From positions 124,001 through 188,000 of the forward strand of contig NZ_LYWY01000006.1 of the NCBI RefSeq assembly GCF_001661915.1: a stretch of DNA of 64,000 bases. The letters are read 5' to 3'. A program made the translations under genes and the position numbers. How positions within the stretch are numbered: position 1 is the first letter of the stretch; every line of letters begins with the position of its first letter. This DNA is from Croceicoccus pelagius. GTDB taxonomy: Bacteria; Pseudomonadota; Alphaproteobacteria; Sphingomonadales; Sphingomonadaceae. The notes below the pieces were generated by a model. The model saw only the letters and a program-made list of their open reading frames with translations, did not search any database and had not been told where the DNA came from. Positions 54,500-62,466 of this stretch are shown here, piece after piece.

Positions 54500-56938
54500 A
54501 TGAGTTCCAATCACTGGAAAACCGTGTCGCGCGCTGCACTGGTGGCATCGATTTCGGCAATCGCGTTCGCCGCGCCTGCCCACGCGCAGGATGCATCGGG
54601 TGAACCCGCAGGGGTCGAACGTGAGGGCGGTCTGACCGAAATAATCGTGACGGCACGCAAGCGACAGGAATCGGCACAGGACATTCCCGTCGCCGTCACC
54701 GCCTTCGCGCCCGAGCAGATCGAGCGTTATGATATTTCGAGCGTGGAGCGCATCGCGGCATCCACCCCGAACCTGCAGGTCGGCAAGGCGACCACCGGTT
54801 CCGGCGCCCAGATCACGCTGCGCGGCATCGGCACCCCGGCCAGCGCGCTTGGCATCGAAAGTTCGACCGCGGTCATCGTCGACGGCGTCTATTACGGCAA
54901 CGGCCGCATCCTCAACGAAGGCTTCTTCGACCTTGCCCGCATCGAGGTTCTGAAAGGTCCGCAGGCGCTGTTCTTCGGGAAGAACGCGACGGCAGGCGTC
55001 ATCTCGATCACGACGGCCGATCCCACCGACTATTTCGAAGGCTCGACCCGCGTCGGATATGAAATCAAGGGCAAGCGCGCCTTTATCGAACAGATCATTT
55101 CCGGGCCGCTTAGCGACACGCTCTCGGCCCGTGTCGCGCTACGCGGTGCGAAGATGTGGGGTGGCTATACCCGCAACTACGCAACCGACCTGCCGCTGAC
55201 TTTCACCGATCTCGACACCGGCACGACTTTCAACACCGTGGCAACGGCAGTTGCCGACAAAACGCCGCAGGAAAAGGAACTGCTGGGCCGCGCTTCGCTG
55301 AAGTGGGAACCGACAAGCGACCTGACCAGCGTGACCAAGATGTCGATGGGTTGGAACCGCGCGAACGATCCGGGATGGAACAACATCATCTTCGCCTGCG
55401 ACGGCGGCAATTCGACGCTGATGCCCGATGTGCCGTGCGAGCGTAAGTGGTATTCCTATCACAACAACGCGCCCGAAGAAGTCGGCGCCGTGTTCCCCTA
55501 CGCCTACGAAGGCGGCAACGTCGGCGCGACCTACAAGTCGTTCCAGGTTACCAACAACACCAACTACGATCTTGGCGACGTCGTGCTGACAGCGGTTCTG
55601 AACTATCAGAACCAGCGCAACCGCTGGTTCTCGGACTCCGACTACCAGCAGCGCGTGACGCAGATCTTCGTGGGCAGCTACGAGAAGTGGAAGGCCTTCA
55701 GCGGCGAATTCCGCGCCCAGACGCAGTACGATGGTCCGCTAAACGCCATGGTTGGCGTGCTCTACCAGGATTCCAAGCTGCTGGCCGACCAGAACGTGTT
55801 TTTCGGCAACGTCCAGAAGAGCAACGAGGACCCGATCAACCAGTTCATGGCGTTCAGCAAGTATTCCACCACCGATGGCGAGACTATCTCTCCCTTCGCG
55901 CAGGTGGTCTGGAACGTCGTGCCCTCGGTCGAGCTTTCGGGCGGCGTTCGCTATACGCACGAAACCAAGGACAGCTACTTCATCCATCCGTTCATCCGGC
56001 CAGGGATTGCCTATCGTGAGAACGATCCGATCAACACGAAGCAGACGTTCACCGACTGGACCCCGGAAGTCACCGTGGCTTACAAGCCGTCGCGCGCGCT
56101 CAACATCTATGCGGGCTACAAGGCCGGTTACAAGTCGGGCGGCTTCTCGAACGAGAGCACCTATACCAACGCCAGCGTTGCGGGCGATCTGGACTTCGAG
56201 CCGGAACGCGCCAAGGGGTTCGAGGGCGGCATCAAGTCCACGCTGGCCGACAACCAGCTGCGTCTCGACCTTGCGCTCTACAGCTACAAGTACATCAACC
56301 TGCAGGTCGACTTCTTCGAAGCGCAGTCCTTCCGTTTCGTGACGACCAATGCCGGTTCGGCACGCACCAAGGGTGTCGAACTGTCGGGCGAATTCGCTCC
56401 GCACGCGGCGCCGGGCCTGTCAGTGCGCGGGTCGATCAACTACAACGACGCGCACTACATCGACTTCATCGCCCCATGCGTTACCGGCCAGACCCCGGCA
56501 CAGGGCTGCAACCTCACCAGCAACCCGTTCGGTGGCCTTCTCGGCCAGGATCTGGGCGGCGTGACGATGGCGATGGCACCCAAGTGGACCGGATCGCTCG
56601 GCTTTGCCTACAAGACCGATGTGTCCGACGGCATGTCGGTCGGCATCAGCAGCGATGCCCGCTACTCCAGCTCGTATAACGCATCGCCTTTCGCCAATCC
56701 GATCGCGACGCAGGGCGAATACGTCAATCTCGACGCCAGCCTGTTCCTGAAGAGCGACGCGGGTTGGGAACTGGGCCTGATCGGCAAGAACCTGACTAAC
56801 CAGTTCGTCGTTTCGGGCGCGCTTGACGCACCTTCGACGGGTTCGGGCACTGGCACGGATGCCGGCCGGCTTGCCGACCAGCGCGGCTATGCCAATACGC
56901 CGCGCACGGTGCAGCTGCAGCTGACCTATCGTTACTGA
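54500..56938 (+). CDS. TonB-dependent outer-membrane receptor
   Basis: 812 residues. The signal peptide ends near PAHA-QDA (about residue 30). The TonB box region and plug begin at GLTEIIVTARKRQESAQDIPVAVTAF, and ITLRGIGTPASALGIESSTAVIVDGVYYGNGRILNEGFFDLARIEVLKGPQALFFGKNATAGVI is the plug core. A 22-strand barrel follows, ending LQLTYRY with a terminal aromatic. It belongs to the large sphingomonad group taking up organic substrates rather than siderophores. It probably imports the substrate of the neighbouring oxygenases. GGGAGA precedes the start. Confidence 0.95.
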   Translation: MSSNHWKTVSRAALVASISAIAFAAPAHAQDASGEPAGVEREGGLTEIIVTARKRQESAQDIPVAVTAFAPEQIERYDISSVERIAASTPNLQVGKATTGSGAQITLRGIGTPASALGIESSTAVIVDGVYYGNGRILNEGFFDLARIEVLKGPQALFFGKNATAGVISITTADPTDYFEGSTRVGYEIKGKRAFIEQIISGPLSDTLSARVALRGAKMWGGYTRNYATDLPLTFTDLDTGTTFNTVATAVADKTPQEKELLGRASLKWEPTSDLTSVTKMSMGWNRANDPGWNNIIFACDGGNSTLMPDVPCERKWYSYHNNAPEEVGAVFPYAYEGGNVGATYKSFQVTNNTNYDLGDVVLTAVLNYQNQRNRWFSDSDYQQRVTQIFVGSYEKWKAFSGEFRAQTQYDGPLNAMVGVLYQDSKLLADQNVFFGNVQKSNEDPINQFMAFSKYSTTDGETISPFAQVVWNVVPSVELSGGVRYTHETKDSYFIHPFIRPGIAYRENDPINTKQTFTDWTPEVTVAYKPSRALNIYAGYKAGYKSGGFSNESTYTNASVAGDLDFEPERAKGFEGGIKSTLADNQLRLDLALYSYKYINLQVDFFEAQSFRFVTTNAGSARTKGVELSGEFAPHAAPGLSVRGSINYNDAHYIDFIAPCVTGQTPAQGCNLTSNPFGGLLGQDLGGVTMAMAPKWTGSLGFAYKTDVSDGMSVGISSDARYSSSYNASPFANPIATQGEYVNLDASLFLKSDAGWELGLIGKNLTNQFVVSGALDAPSTGSGTGTDAGRLADQRGYANTPRTVQLQLTYRY

Positions 56939-56991
56939 CTTGGGTCGTGACTGACTTGGAGCGCTACTGAGCGTTAGAGCTCCTCACTGTG

Positions 56992-57032
56992 GGGCGCAGG
57001 TGTTTCCAATCCGCCTGCGCCCTGCCTTTTTT
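56992..57032 (+). terminator. Terminator of the TonB receptor gene
   Basis: GGGCGCAGG (56992-57000) and CCTGCGCCC (57014-57022) form a perfect 9-bp stem with a 13-nt loop, followed by TGCC and six T residues, 54 bp past the stop codon. Confidence 0.88.
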
Positions 57033-57044
57033 CCCAGCAGACCG

Positions 57045-58391
57045 TCAGGAACGCCCGGGCAACCGACCGTCCAGATAGGCATCGAGCGTTGCGTGAAAAT
57101 GCCGGATGCGGCTTTCCATGTAGGTCGCAAGCTGAACCGTCCCGGTGCCCGAAGCTTTCAGGCCGGTCTGCACGTGCGGCATGTTCGCCATGTCCTGATC
57201 GATCACGGGGCCAAGCGCTGGCAGTTCGGTCGCGTTCGACCACGGCTCGTCCTCGCCCAGCCAGTGGACGGGCACACCGCGTGGGCGGGTCTCGCCTTTC
57301 TTCACCGGCTTAAGGATCATCACTTCCATGATGCAGCTGTCGACATCGCGCCCGTTCGGCCGCCAGCGATAGACGATGTTCGGCACAAAGCCGCCCCACG
57401 GCGCGAAGTTGGGAAATACGTTGTAGACGATGGCGTCGAGCATTTCGGCATCGGTCGCCTCATCCAGGTCGCTTCGCGTCGCGCGCGCCATGCTGCTGCG
57501 CGCAGTCTCGCCCAGAATCGCACGCGGGGGCAGCGCGTCCGCGTCCACGCCTTCGGGCACGTCCCTGCCCCACAGGCCGAACATCCCTTCCAGCACTTCC
57601 CCGTCGCTCGGCCTCTCGCGCAAGTGCGGGCTCGGCTCGCCGAAGGCGGCAAGGTTGCGGTTCACGTGGGGGCCATAGATGTCGTATTCCGACCCCACAT
57701 CCGAAAAGAACGGCAGGATCTGAGGATGGGTCGCAATGACGTGATAGCTTTCCATGAAAGCTTCCTGCGCCACTTTCCAGTTGCACGGGATAACCCGCGC
57801 GACGTGCGCGGCCTTCCAACGGCTCTCCAGCCCCCATCGCTCGAAGTGGTCGGGCAGGACGCCGAGGTATTCCTCCAGAGACGGTGCATCCGCATCGAAA
57901 TTCACGAAGACGAACCCGCCCCAGCGCCCGATGCGGATGACCGGCAGGTGCAGGTCGTCATCGGACAGTGCGGCGAATTCCTGACGGCACGGCACCGACC
58001 GGATCGAGCCGTCCAAGTTCCAGCTCCACCCGTGAAAGCCGCAGCGCATGTTCTCCACCCGCCCGCTTTCGTCCATCAGCTTGCGCCCGCGGTGAAGGCA
58101 GGAATTGGGGAACGCCTCGATCGTGTCGGGCCCGCTGCGCACGACAAGGACCGAGCGGTCGATGATGTCATAGACGTGGACGTCGCCGACTTCGGGAATG
58201 TCCTCTTCACGGCAGGCCATCTGCCAGACTTTGGACCACATCATCTCGGCTTCGCGGTCAAAGAAGGCCCGGTCGATGTAACGTTCCGCCCCGATCGGCG
58301 CGCTGCCGAAATCATGGCGATGTTCGTCGCGCAGAACGTCGGGTGCGGCGCGGCTGTCGGTATCGAGCAGCTGGCGATAGGTGGTGACCAT
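57045..58391 (-). CDS. Rieske ring-hydroxylating oxygenase alpha subunit (second gene)
   Basis: 448 residues. The Rieske [2Fe-2S] site is Cys98-x-His100 and Cys117-x2-His120 (CLHRG, CGFHG). The mononuclear iron site is His217-x4-His222 in ESYHVIATHP. The C-terminal catalytic domain is longer than in its neighbour. Such proteins oxygenate or demethylate aromatic, steroid or quaternary-amine substrates. It follows the other alpha subunit by 12 nt with GGAG before its ATG. No beta subunit, ferredoxin or reductase gene is adjacent. Confidence 0.93.
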   Translation of the reverse strand: MVTTYRQLLDTDSRAAPDVLRDEHRHDFGSAPIGAERYIDRAFFDREAEMMWSKVWQMACREEDIPEVGDVHVYDIIDRSVLVVRSGPDTIEAFPNSCLHRGRKLMDESGRVENMRCGFHGWSWNLDGSIRSVPCRQEFAALSDDDLHLPVIRIGRWGGFVFVNFDADAPSLEEYLGVLPDHFERWGLESRWKAAHVARVIPCNWKVAQEAFMESYHVIATHPQILPFFSDVGSEYDIYGPHVNRNLAAFGEPSPHLRERPSDGEVLEGMFGLWGRDVPEGVDADALPPRAILGETARSSMARATRSDLDEATDAEMLDAIVYNVFPNFAPWGGFVPNIVYRWRPNGRDVDSCIMEVMILKPVKKGETRPRGVPVHWLGEDEPWSNATELPALGPVIDQDMANMPHVQTGLKASGTGTVQLATYMESRIRHFHATLDAYLDGRLPGRS

Positions 58392-58403
58392 AGCTCGTAC
58401 TCC

Positions 58404-59606
58404 TCAGTGGCTCTCGATCCAGGGGTCGAGCACGCGGTCGAGCTTCAGCCCTTCCGGCACGGCATCGCCCATCAGGCGGTCGAGCTCCATGTGCCAGGCA
58501 TAGATGCGCCGCTCCTGGTACGAGAGGGTCAGCCCTTCGAAACCCTTGGCCTCGACCGATTTCTGGATCGACGGTGCGAACTGGGTGTCTTCTTCGAGGA
58601 TGCGGACGAGGTTCGAAATCCGCGTCGGCCACATCTCGTGCCCTTCCGACCCTTCGGGCCCAAACCAGTGCACGTCGACGATCATCGACCGGTCGTCCGT
58701 CGGCCAGAAGGTGAGGAAGGGCATCCCCGTCGTGGAAGGCGGCGTCACGAGGTTGGGGAAGATGTTGTAGGACGGATTCTGTTCGAAGATGTCCTCGGCC
58801 CCGTCGATCTCGGGCATCCCGCGTGTACCGGGATCGCGCCAGTCGGGATCGCGATGCGCGGTCGTCATCATCGAATGCCCGCGCTCCCACAGGTTCATGA
58901 AAGAGGACCGACTGTCGAGGAAGCGGTCCACGGTGTTCGGGTGGATAGATTTGAGGTGATAGGTTTCGAGAAACGCATCGATCAGGACCTTGACCTGACA
59001 GTCGATGACGAAGCTGTCCGACTGGATGTGGCGCAGGCGGTCGACGCCAAGATTCGACCAGTCGTCGACGATCCCGCCGAGGAAATCCAGGAGCGGCTCG
59101 GCATCGGGATTCTCGTTGACGAAAACCCAGTTGCCCCACGTTTCACAGCGAACCTTCTTCAGCCCGTGGCACGACTTGTCGAAGTCGGGGAAGTCGCGCA
59201 TCTCGCGCACGGCATTAAGGTTGCCGGCAAGGTCGTATGTCCAGCCGTGATAGCGGCAGAAGAAACCCTGCGTCGCGCCTTCCGCCTTTTCGACCAGCGG
59301 CGCGCCGCGGTGGCTGCAGCTGTTGTAAAAGGCGCGAATCTCGTTGCCCTTGCCGCGCACGATGACGATCGGCGAACCCGTCCGGTCCCAAAGGCGATAG
59401 TCGCCCGGGTTCGGAAGTTCGTCGACGTGCAGCGCGTAGAGCCACACGTTCTGCCAGAGATAGGTCTTCTCCAACGCGAGGAAGCCGGGGTCGGTGTAAC
59501 GCGCCGCCGGGATCACCGGCAGGCGCGGAAAAGCCTCCGGCGGGGCCTTGCGCGCCTTCTCGGCGGCCATGCCCTCATAAAGCGTCATCTCGAATGCGGT
59601 GTCCAT
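58404..59606 (-). CDS. Rieske ring-hydroxylating oxygenase alpha subunit (first gene)
   Basis: 400 residues. The Rieske ligands are Cys97-x-His99 and Cys117-x2-His120 (CSHRG, CRYHG). The iron site is His217-x4-His222 in ETYHLKSIHP. It shares ligand spacing but little other sequence with the downstream paralogue, so the two may form a mixed oligomer or act on successive substrates. It is the promoter-proximal gene; GGAGAG precedes the ATG, and a perfect FNR/FixK-type palindrome lies 59 bp upstream. Confidence 0.93.
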   Translation of the reverse strand: MDTAFEMTLYEGMAAEKARKAPPEAFPRLPVIPAARYTDPGFLALEKTYLWQNVWLYALHVDELPNPGDYRLWDRTGSPIVIVRGKGNEIRAFYNSCSHRGAPLVEKAEGATQGFFCRYHGWTYDLAGNLNAVREMRDFPDFDKSCHGLKKVRCETWGNWVFVNENPDAEPLLDFLGGIVDDWSNLGVDRLRHIQSDSFVIDCQVKVLIDAFLETYHLKSIHPNTVDRFLDSRSSFMNLWERGHSMMTTAHRDPDWRDPGTRGMPEIDGAEDIFEQNPSYNIFPNLVTPPSTTGMPFLTFWPTDDRSMIVDVHWFGPEGSEGHEMWPTRISNLVRILEEDTQFAPSIQKSVEAKGFEGLTLSYQERRIYAWHMELDRLMGDAVPEGLKLDRVLDPWIESH

Positions 59607-59663
59607 CGGCTCTCTCCGGTTTCTCGTTACGGCGATTTCCTAGCCGTTCATGGCGCGGCTCGA

Positions 59664-59679
59664 CTTGATCGGCATCAAG
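59664..59679. promoter_or_regulatory. FNR/FixK-type palindrome TTGAT-N4-ATCAA
   Basis: CTTGAT (59664-59669), CGGC, ATCAAG (59674-59679): a perfect match to the Crp/Fnr-family anaerobox TTGAT-N4-ATCAA. It is 59 bp upstream of the Rieske gene start and about 123 bp upstream of the divergent flavoenzyme start. Confidence 0.55.
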
Positions 59680-59801
59680 AAACCTGCAAAAAAACATTCT
59701 TGCCTGCTTTTTATATAAATGACGCAAAATACCGTTGTGTCGGCATCGCCCCGCCTCGTAGAGTAACAAGCGTCTTATAAAAACTTTTTTGGAGAAGATC
59801 G

Positions 59802-61757
59802 ATGAAGCTGCTGGAACCGATTCGCCTCGGCTCGAAGGAAGTCCGCAACCGGGTCGTCTCGACGGCCCATGCAGCATACCTCGATTTCTTCCAGCCCGGA
59901 TCCACCGGCGAACGCTACATGGCCTATCAGGAACGGCGCGCACGGGGCGGGGCCGGAATGATCATCCTGACTGCGATGCACGTTCATGAAAGCAGCGGAC
60001 TGCTCAATCATTTCAACTACGAGGAAAAGGACATTGCGGCCAAGTTCCGCCAGCTGTCCTCGCGCGTGCACGAACACGGCACGACCGCGATCTCGCAGCT
60101 GTTCCACTACGGTATGCAGTCGATCTCTTCCGTGCGGCCCGACCTGCACCCGCTCTGGGGCTGGTCCGCGCGCGTCAATACCGAAGGCGAGATCGGCCAC
60201 GCGATGACCGACGAGGAAGTCGAGCTCGTCATCGATGCTTTCTGCCGGACTGCGCTGATCGCGGTCGAAAACGGGATGGACGGCGTCGAACTTCACGGCA
60301 CGCACGGCTACCTGATCCAGCAAAGCTTTACGCCGATGTTCAACCAGCGCACCGACCGCTGGGGCGACCCGCTGGCCTTCACCACCGAACTTGCGCGCCG
60401 CGTGCGGGCGACCATCGGGCCGGACAAGGTCATGGGTTTTCGCACGTCTGCCGACGATCTCGTGCCGCCGGAAAAGGGCGGTGTCGGGCCGGACAAGTGC
60501 CGCGAATACACGGTCGAATTCGTGAAGACCGGCGCGTTTGACTACCTCAACCATTCCGAAGGCCAGGGCGGATCGCACTATGCGCTTGCGATCGGGTCCT
60601 ATCGCCACAAGTTCGGCGAATGGCTGCCCCTCACCCGCAAACTGCGCGAGGCAATCGGGGCCAGCATCCCCGTGCTGGGCGTGGGCAAGATCCCGACGCC
60701 AGACCTTGCCGAAGGCGCACTGCAGAACGGCGACTGCGACATGGTCGGCATGACCCGCGCGCAGATTTCCGACCCCGACCTCGTCAGGAAACTAATGGAG
60801 GGCAAGGCGTCGAAGATCAGGACCTGCACCGGCGCGAACCAGGGCTGCATCGACCGCGCGCGCTATCCCATCACCTGTTTCCAGAACCCCGAAGTAGGCG
60901 AGGAAAACCGCCTGCGCGAAATGGACGCGGTGGCCACGACACCGAAAAAGCTGCTTGTCGTCGGCGGCGGACCTGCAGGCATGAAAGCCGCCGAAATCGC
61001 CGCGCGTCGCGGCCATAGCGTGACGCTGGCCGAAGCGGGATCGATCCTTGGCGGAAGGCTCAACATGGTCGGCACGATGGGCGCGGCCAGCAACCTGCTT
61101 TCGGCGACCGCGTGGATCGAACAGGAACTGGCCGAGCTTCCCGTCGAAGTGCAGCTTCAAACTTCGGTCGACGAAGCTTACCTGCGCGCCCTTGCCCCCG
61201 AAGCCATCGTGCTCGCGACCGGAAGCATGCCTCAAAGCGCGCTATCATGCGAAGACGATGGTTCGGTCGTCGTGCTTTCCTCTGACGAAGCGGCAAGAGG
61301 CGAGTTCGAGGACCAGAGGTTCGACATGGCCGGAACACGCGCGCTCATGATCGACCTTCGCGGCAATTACGAAAGCGCGCTGGTGCTGGAATCGCTTGTC
61401 GAACGCGGCGTCACAGTCACGGTCGCAACGCCCTTCCAGGTGTTCGGCCCGAACCTTGGCTTTACACACATGAACGACCTGCTCGCCCGCCTGCTGCGCA
61501 AGGGCACAACCCTGTTGCCACTGACCAAGCTGGCGAAAGTTGCCGATGGCGTCGCCACCTTGCGCCACTCGGTTTCGGGACAGCAGAGCAAGGAAGAGTT
61601 CGACTTCATCGTATCGGGCGCACCGCCGCGGGCGAGCGATGATCTGCGTGCGCTGTGCGAAAGCCTTGCCCCGACCTACCTTGCCGGCGACGTCATCTCG
61701 CCGCGATCGGCGCTCGAAGCCATTCGCGAGGGCGACCGCGTCGCGCGCAAGATCTAG
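59802..61757 (+). CDS. OYE/2,4-dienoyl-CoA-reductase-type flavoprotein with FAD/NAD domain
   Basis: 651 residues. The N-terminal FMN TIM barrel (1-~335) has HGTHGYLIQQSFTPMFNQRTDRWG (from 165). The linker that normally binds a 4Fe-4S cluster reads Cys342-x2-Ala345-x3-Cys349-x9-Cys359, so the second cysteine is Ala. The C-terminal FAD/NAD(P) domain begins LLVVGGGPAGMKAAEIAARRGHSVTL. Relatives (FadH, TMADH) reduce dienoyl-CoA or demethylate amines. Here it would reduce a C=C bond of a ring product. GGAG precedes the start. The stop overlaps the convergent TetR gene by 4 bp. Confidence 0.9.
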   Translation: MKLLEPIRLGSKEVRNRVVSTAHAAYLDFFQPGSTGERYMAYQERRARGGAGMIILTAMHVHESSGLLNHFNYEEKDIAAKFRQLSSRVHEHGTTAISQLFHYGMQSISSVRPDLHPLWGWSARVNTEGEIGHAMTDEEVELVIDAFCRTALIAVENGMDGVELHGTHGYLIQQSFTPMFNQRTDRWGDPLAFTTELARRVRATIGPDKVMGFRTSADDLVPPEKGGVGPDKCREYTVEFVKTGAFDYLNHSEGQGGSHYALAIGSYRHKFGEWLPLTRKLREAIGASIPVLGVGKIPTPDLAEGALQNGDCDMVGMTRAQISDPDLVRKLMEGKASKIRTCTGANQGCIDRARYPITCFQNPEVGEENRLREMDAVATTPKKLLVVGGGPAGMKAAEIAARRGHSVTLAEAGSILGGRLNMVGTMGAASNLLSATAWIEQELAELPVEVQLQTSVDEAYLRALAPEAIVLATGSMPQSALSCEDDGSVVVLSSDEAARGEFEDQRFDMAGTRALMIDLRGNYESALVLESLVERGVTVTVATPFQVFGPNLGFTHMNDLLARLLRKGTTLLPLTKLAKVADGVATLRHSVSGQQSKEEFDFIVSGAPPRASDDLRALCESLAPTYLAGDVISPRSALEAIREGDRVARKI

Positions 61758-62338
61758 CGATGATCAGGAATATGGGCCGCAAGCGCCCTGCCCAGCGCGT
61801 CGCGCTGGCTGGCCGCATCCCAGCGCTCGGGGTCGAACACCGCCTGCACCGCGATACCGTAGAGCGAGGCGACGATGCCGCGCGCGATCGCCATCCGGTC
61901 CGCCTCGGCCGTGCCTTCGGGCAGGATATCGGCCATCGCGAGATGCGCATTGACCGCGGCAACAATCTCGCGGTTTCGGGCTTTCTGCTCGGCCTTCAGC
62001 ACCGGGCTGCACAGCGCCTCGGACCAGAACGCGATATAGATCAGCCAGTCGTCCCGCTGCTCGGGATTGAGAGGCAGGATCGCCTCGAGCTGTCCGACGA
62101 AGCCTTCGCCCGCACTCTCTTCGCGCCGGCGCCTGACGCGCGCCACCGAGTGGCGATAGGTCGCCAGCAGAATCTCGGCCTTGTCCTTGAAATAGTGAGT
62201 CACCGCGGTCGTGCTGCAATCCAGCCTTGTAGCCAGCGCCCGGACCGTAACGGCGTCCAGACCGCCTTCGCAGATCAGCGCGTGCGCCGCTTCGGTAACT
62301 TCGCGCATTCTCTCGATAGGATCGACTTCGACCGGCAT
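61754..62338 (-). CDS. TetR/AcrR-family transcriptional regulator (second)
   Basis: 194 residues. Helix-turn-helix at about 13-55 (ALICEGGLDAVTVRALATRLDCSTTAVTHYFKDKAEIL), then a helical ligand domain of the TetR_C type. It is divergent from the MFS gene across 128 bp that contain a long-range 10-bp inverted repeat, and convergent with the flavoenzyme gene. It likely represses the transporter or the oxygenase genes. Confidence 0.88.
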   Translation of the reverse strand: MPVEVDPIERMREVTEAAHALICEGGLDAVTVRALATRLDCSTTAVTHYFKDKAEILLATYRHSVARVRRRREESAGEGFVGQLEAILPLNPEQRDDWLIYIAFWSEALCSPVLKAEQKARNREIVAAVNAHLAMADILPEGTAEADRMAIARGIVASLYGIAVQAVFDPERWDAASQRDALGRALAAHIPDHR

Positions 62339-62343
62339 TTGCC

Positions 62344-62410
62344 CCGTACTTCCCGCAACCGTGATCGGTTCAATATGACTAGGAGCATTTTGGCCCGCGA
62401 GGAAGTACGG
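62344..62410. repeat. 10-bp inverted repeat flanking the TetR/MFS promoter region
   Basis: CCGTACTTCC (62344-62353) recurs as its exact complement GGAAGTACGG (62401-62410), 47 bp apart. One arm is 6 bp from the TetR start, the other 57 bp before the MFS start, so each promoter could have one copy of the same operator. Confidence 0.55.
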
Positions 62411-62466
62411 TGCGCCGCAAATAGCGCCGAAAAGGCGCGAAAACAGAACGACAAAAGGGAGCAGGC

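Noticed and set aside
57000-59780. 926-residue open frame on the plus strand opposite the two Rieske genes
   Set aside because: It is fully antisense to two genes with complete catalytic motifs, is His/Arg/Val-rich without any domain, and is the kind of mirror frame that GC-rich codon usage produces.
62365-62380. TGATCGG-TCAA near the MFS gene considered as a second FNR box
   Set aside because: The right half-site is shifted by one base and lacks ATCAA at N4 spacing.
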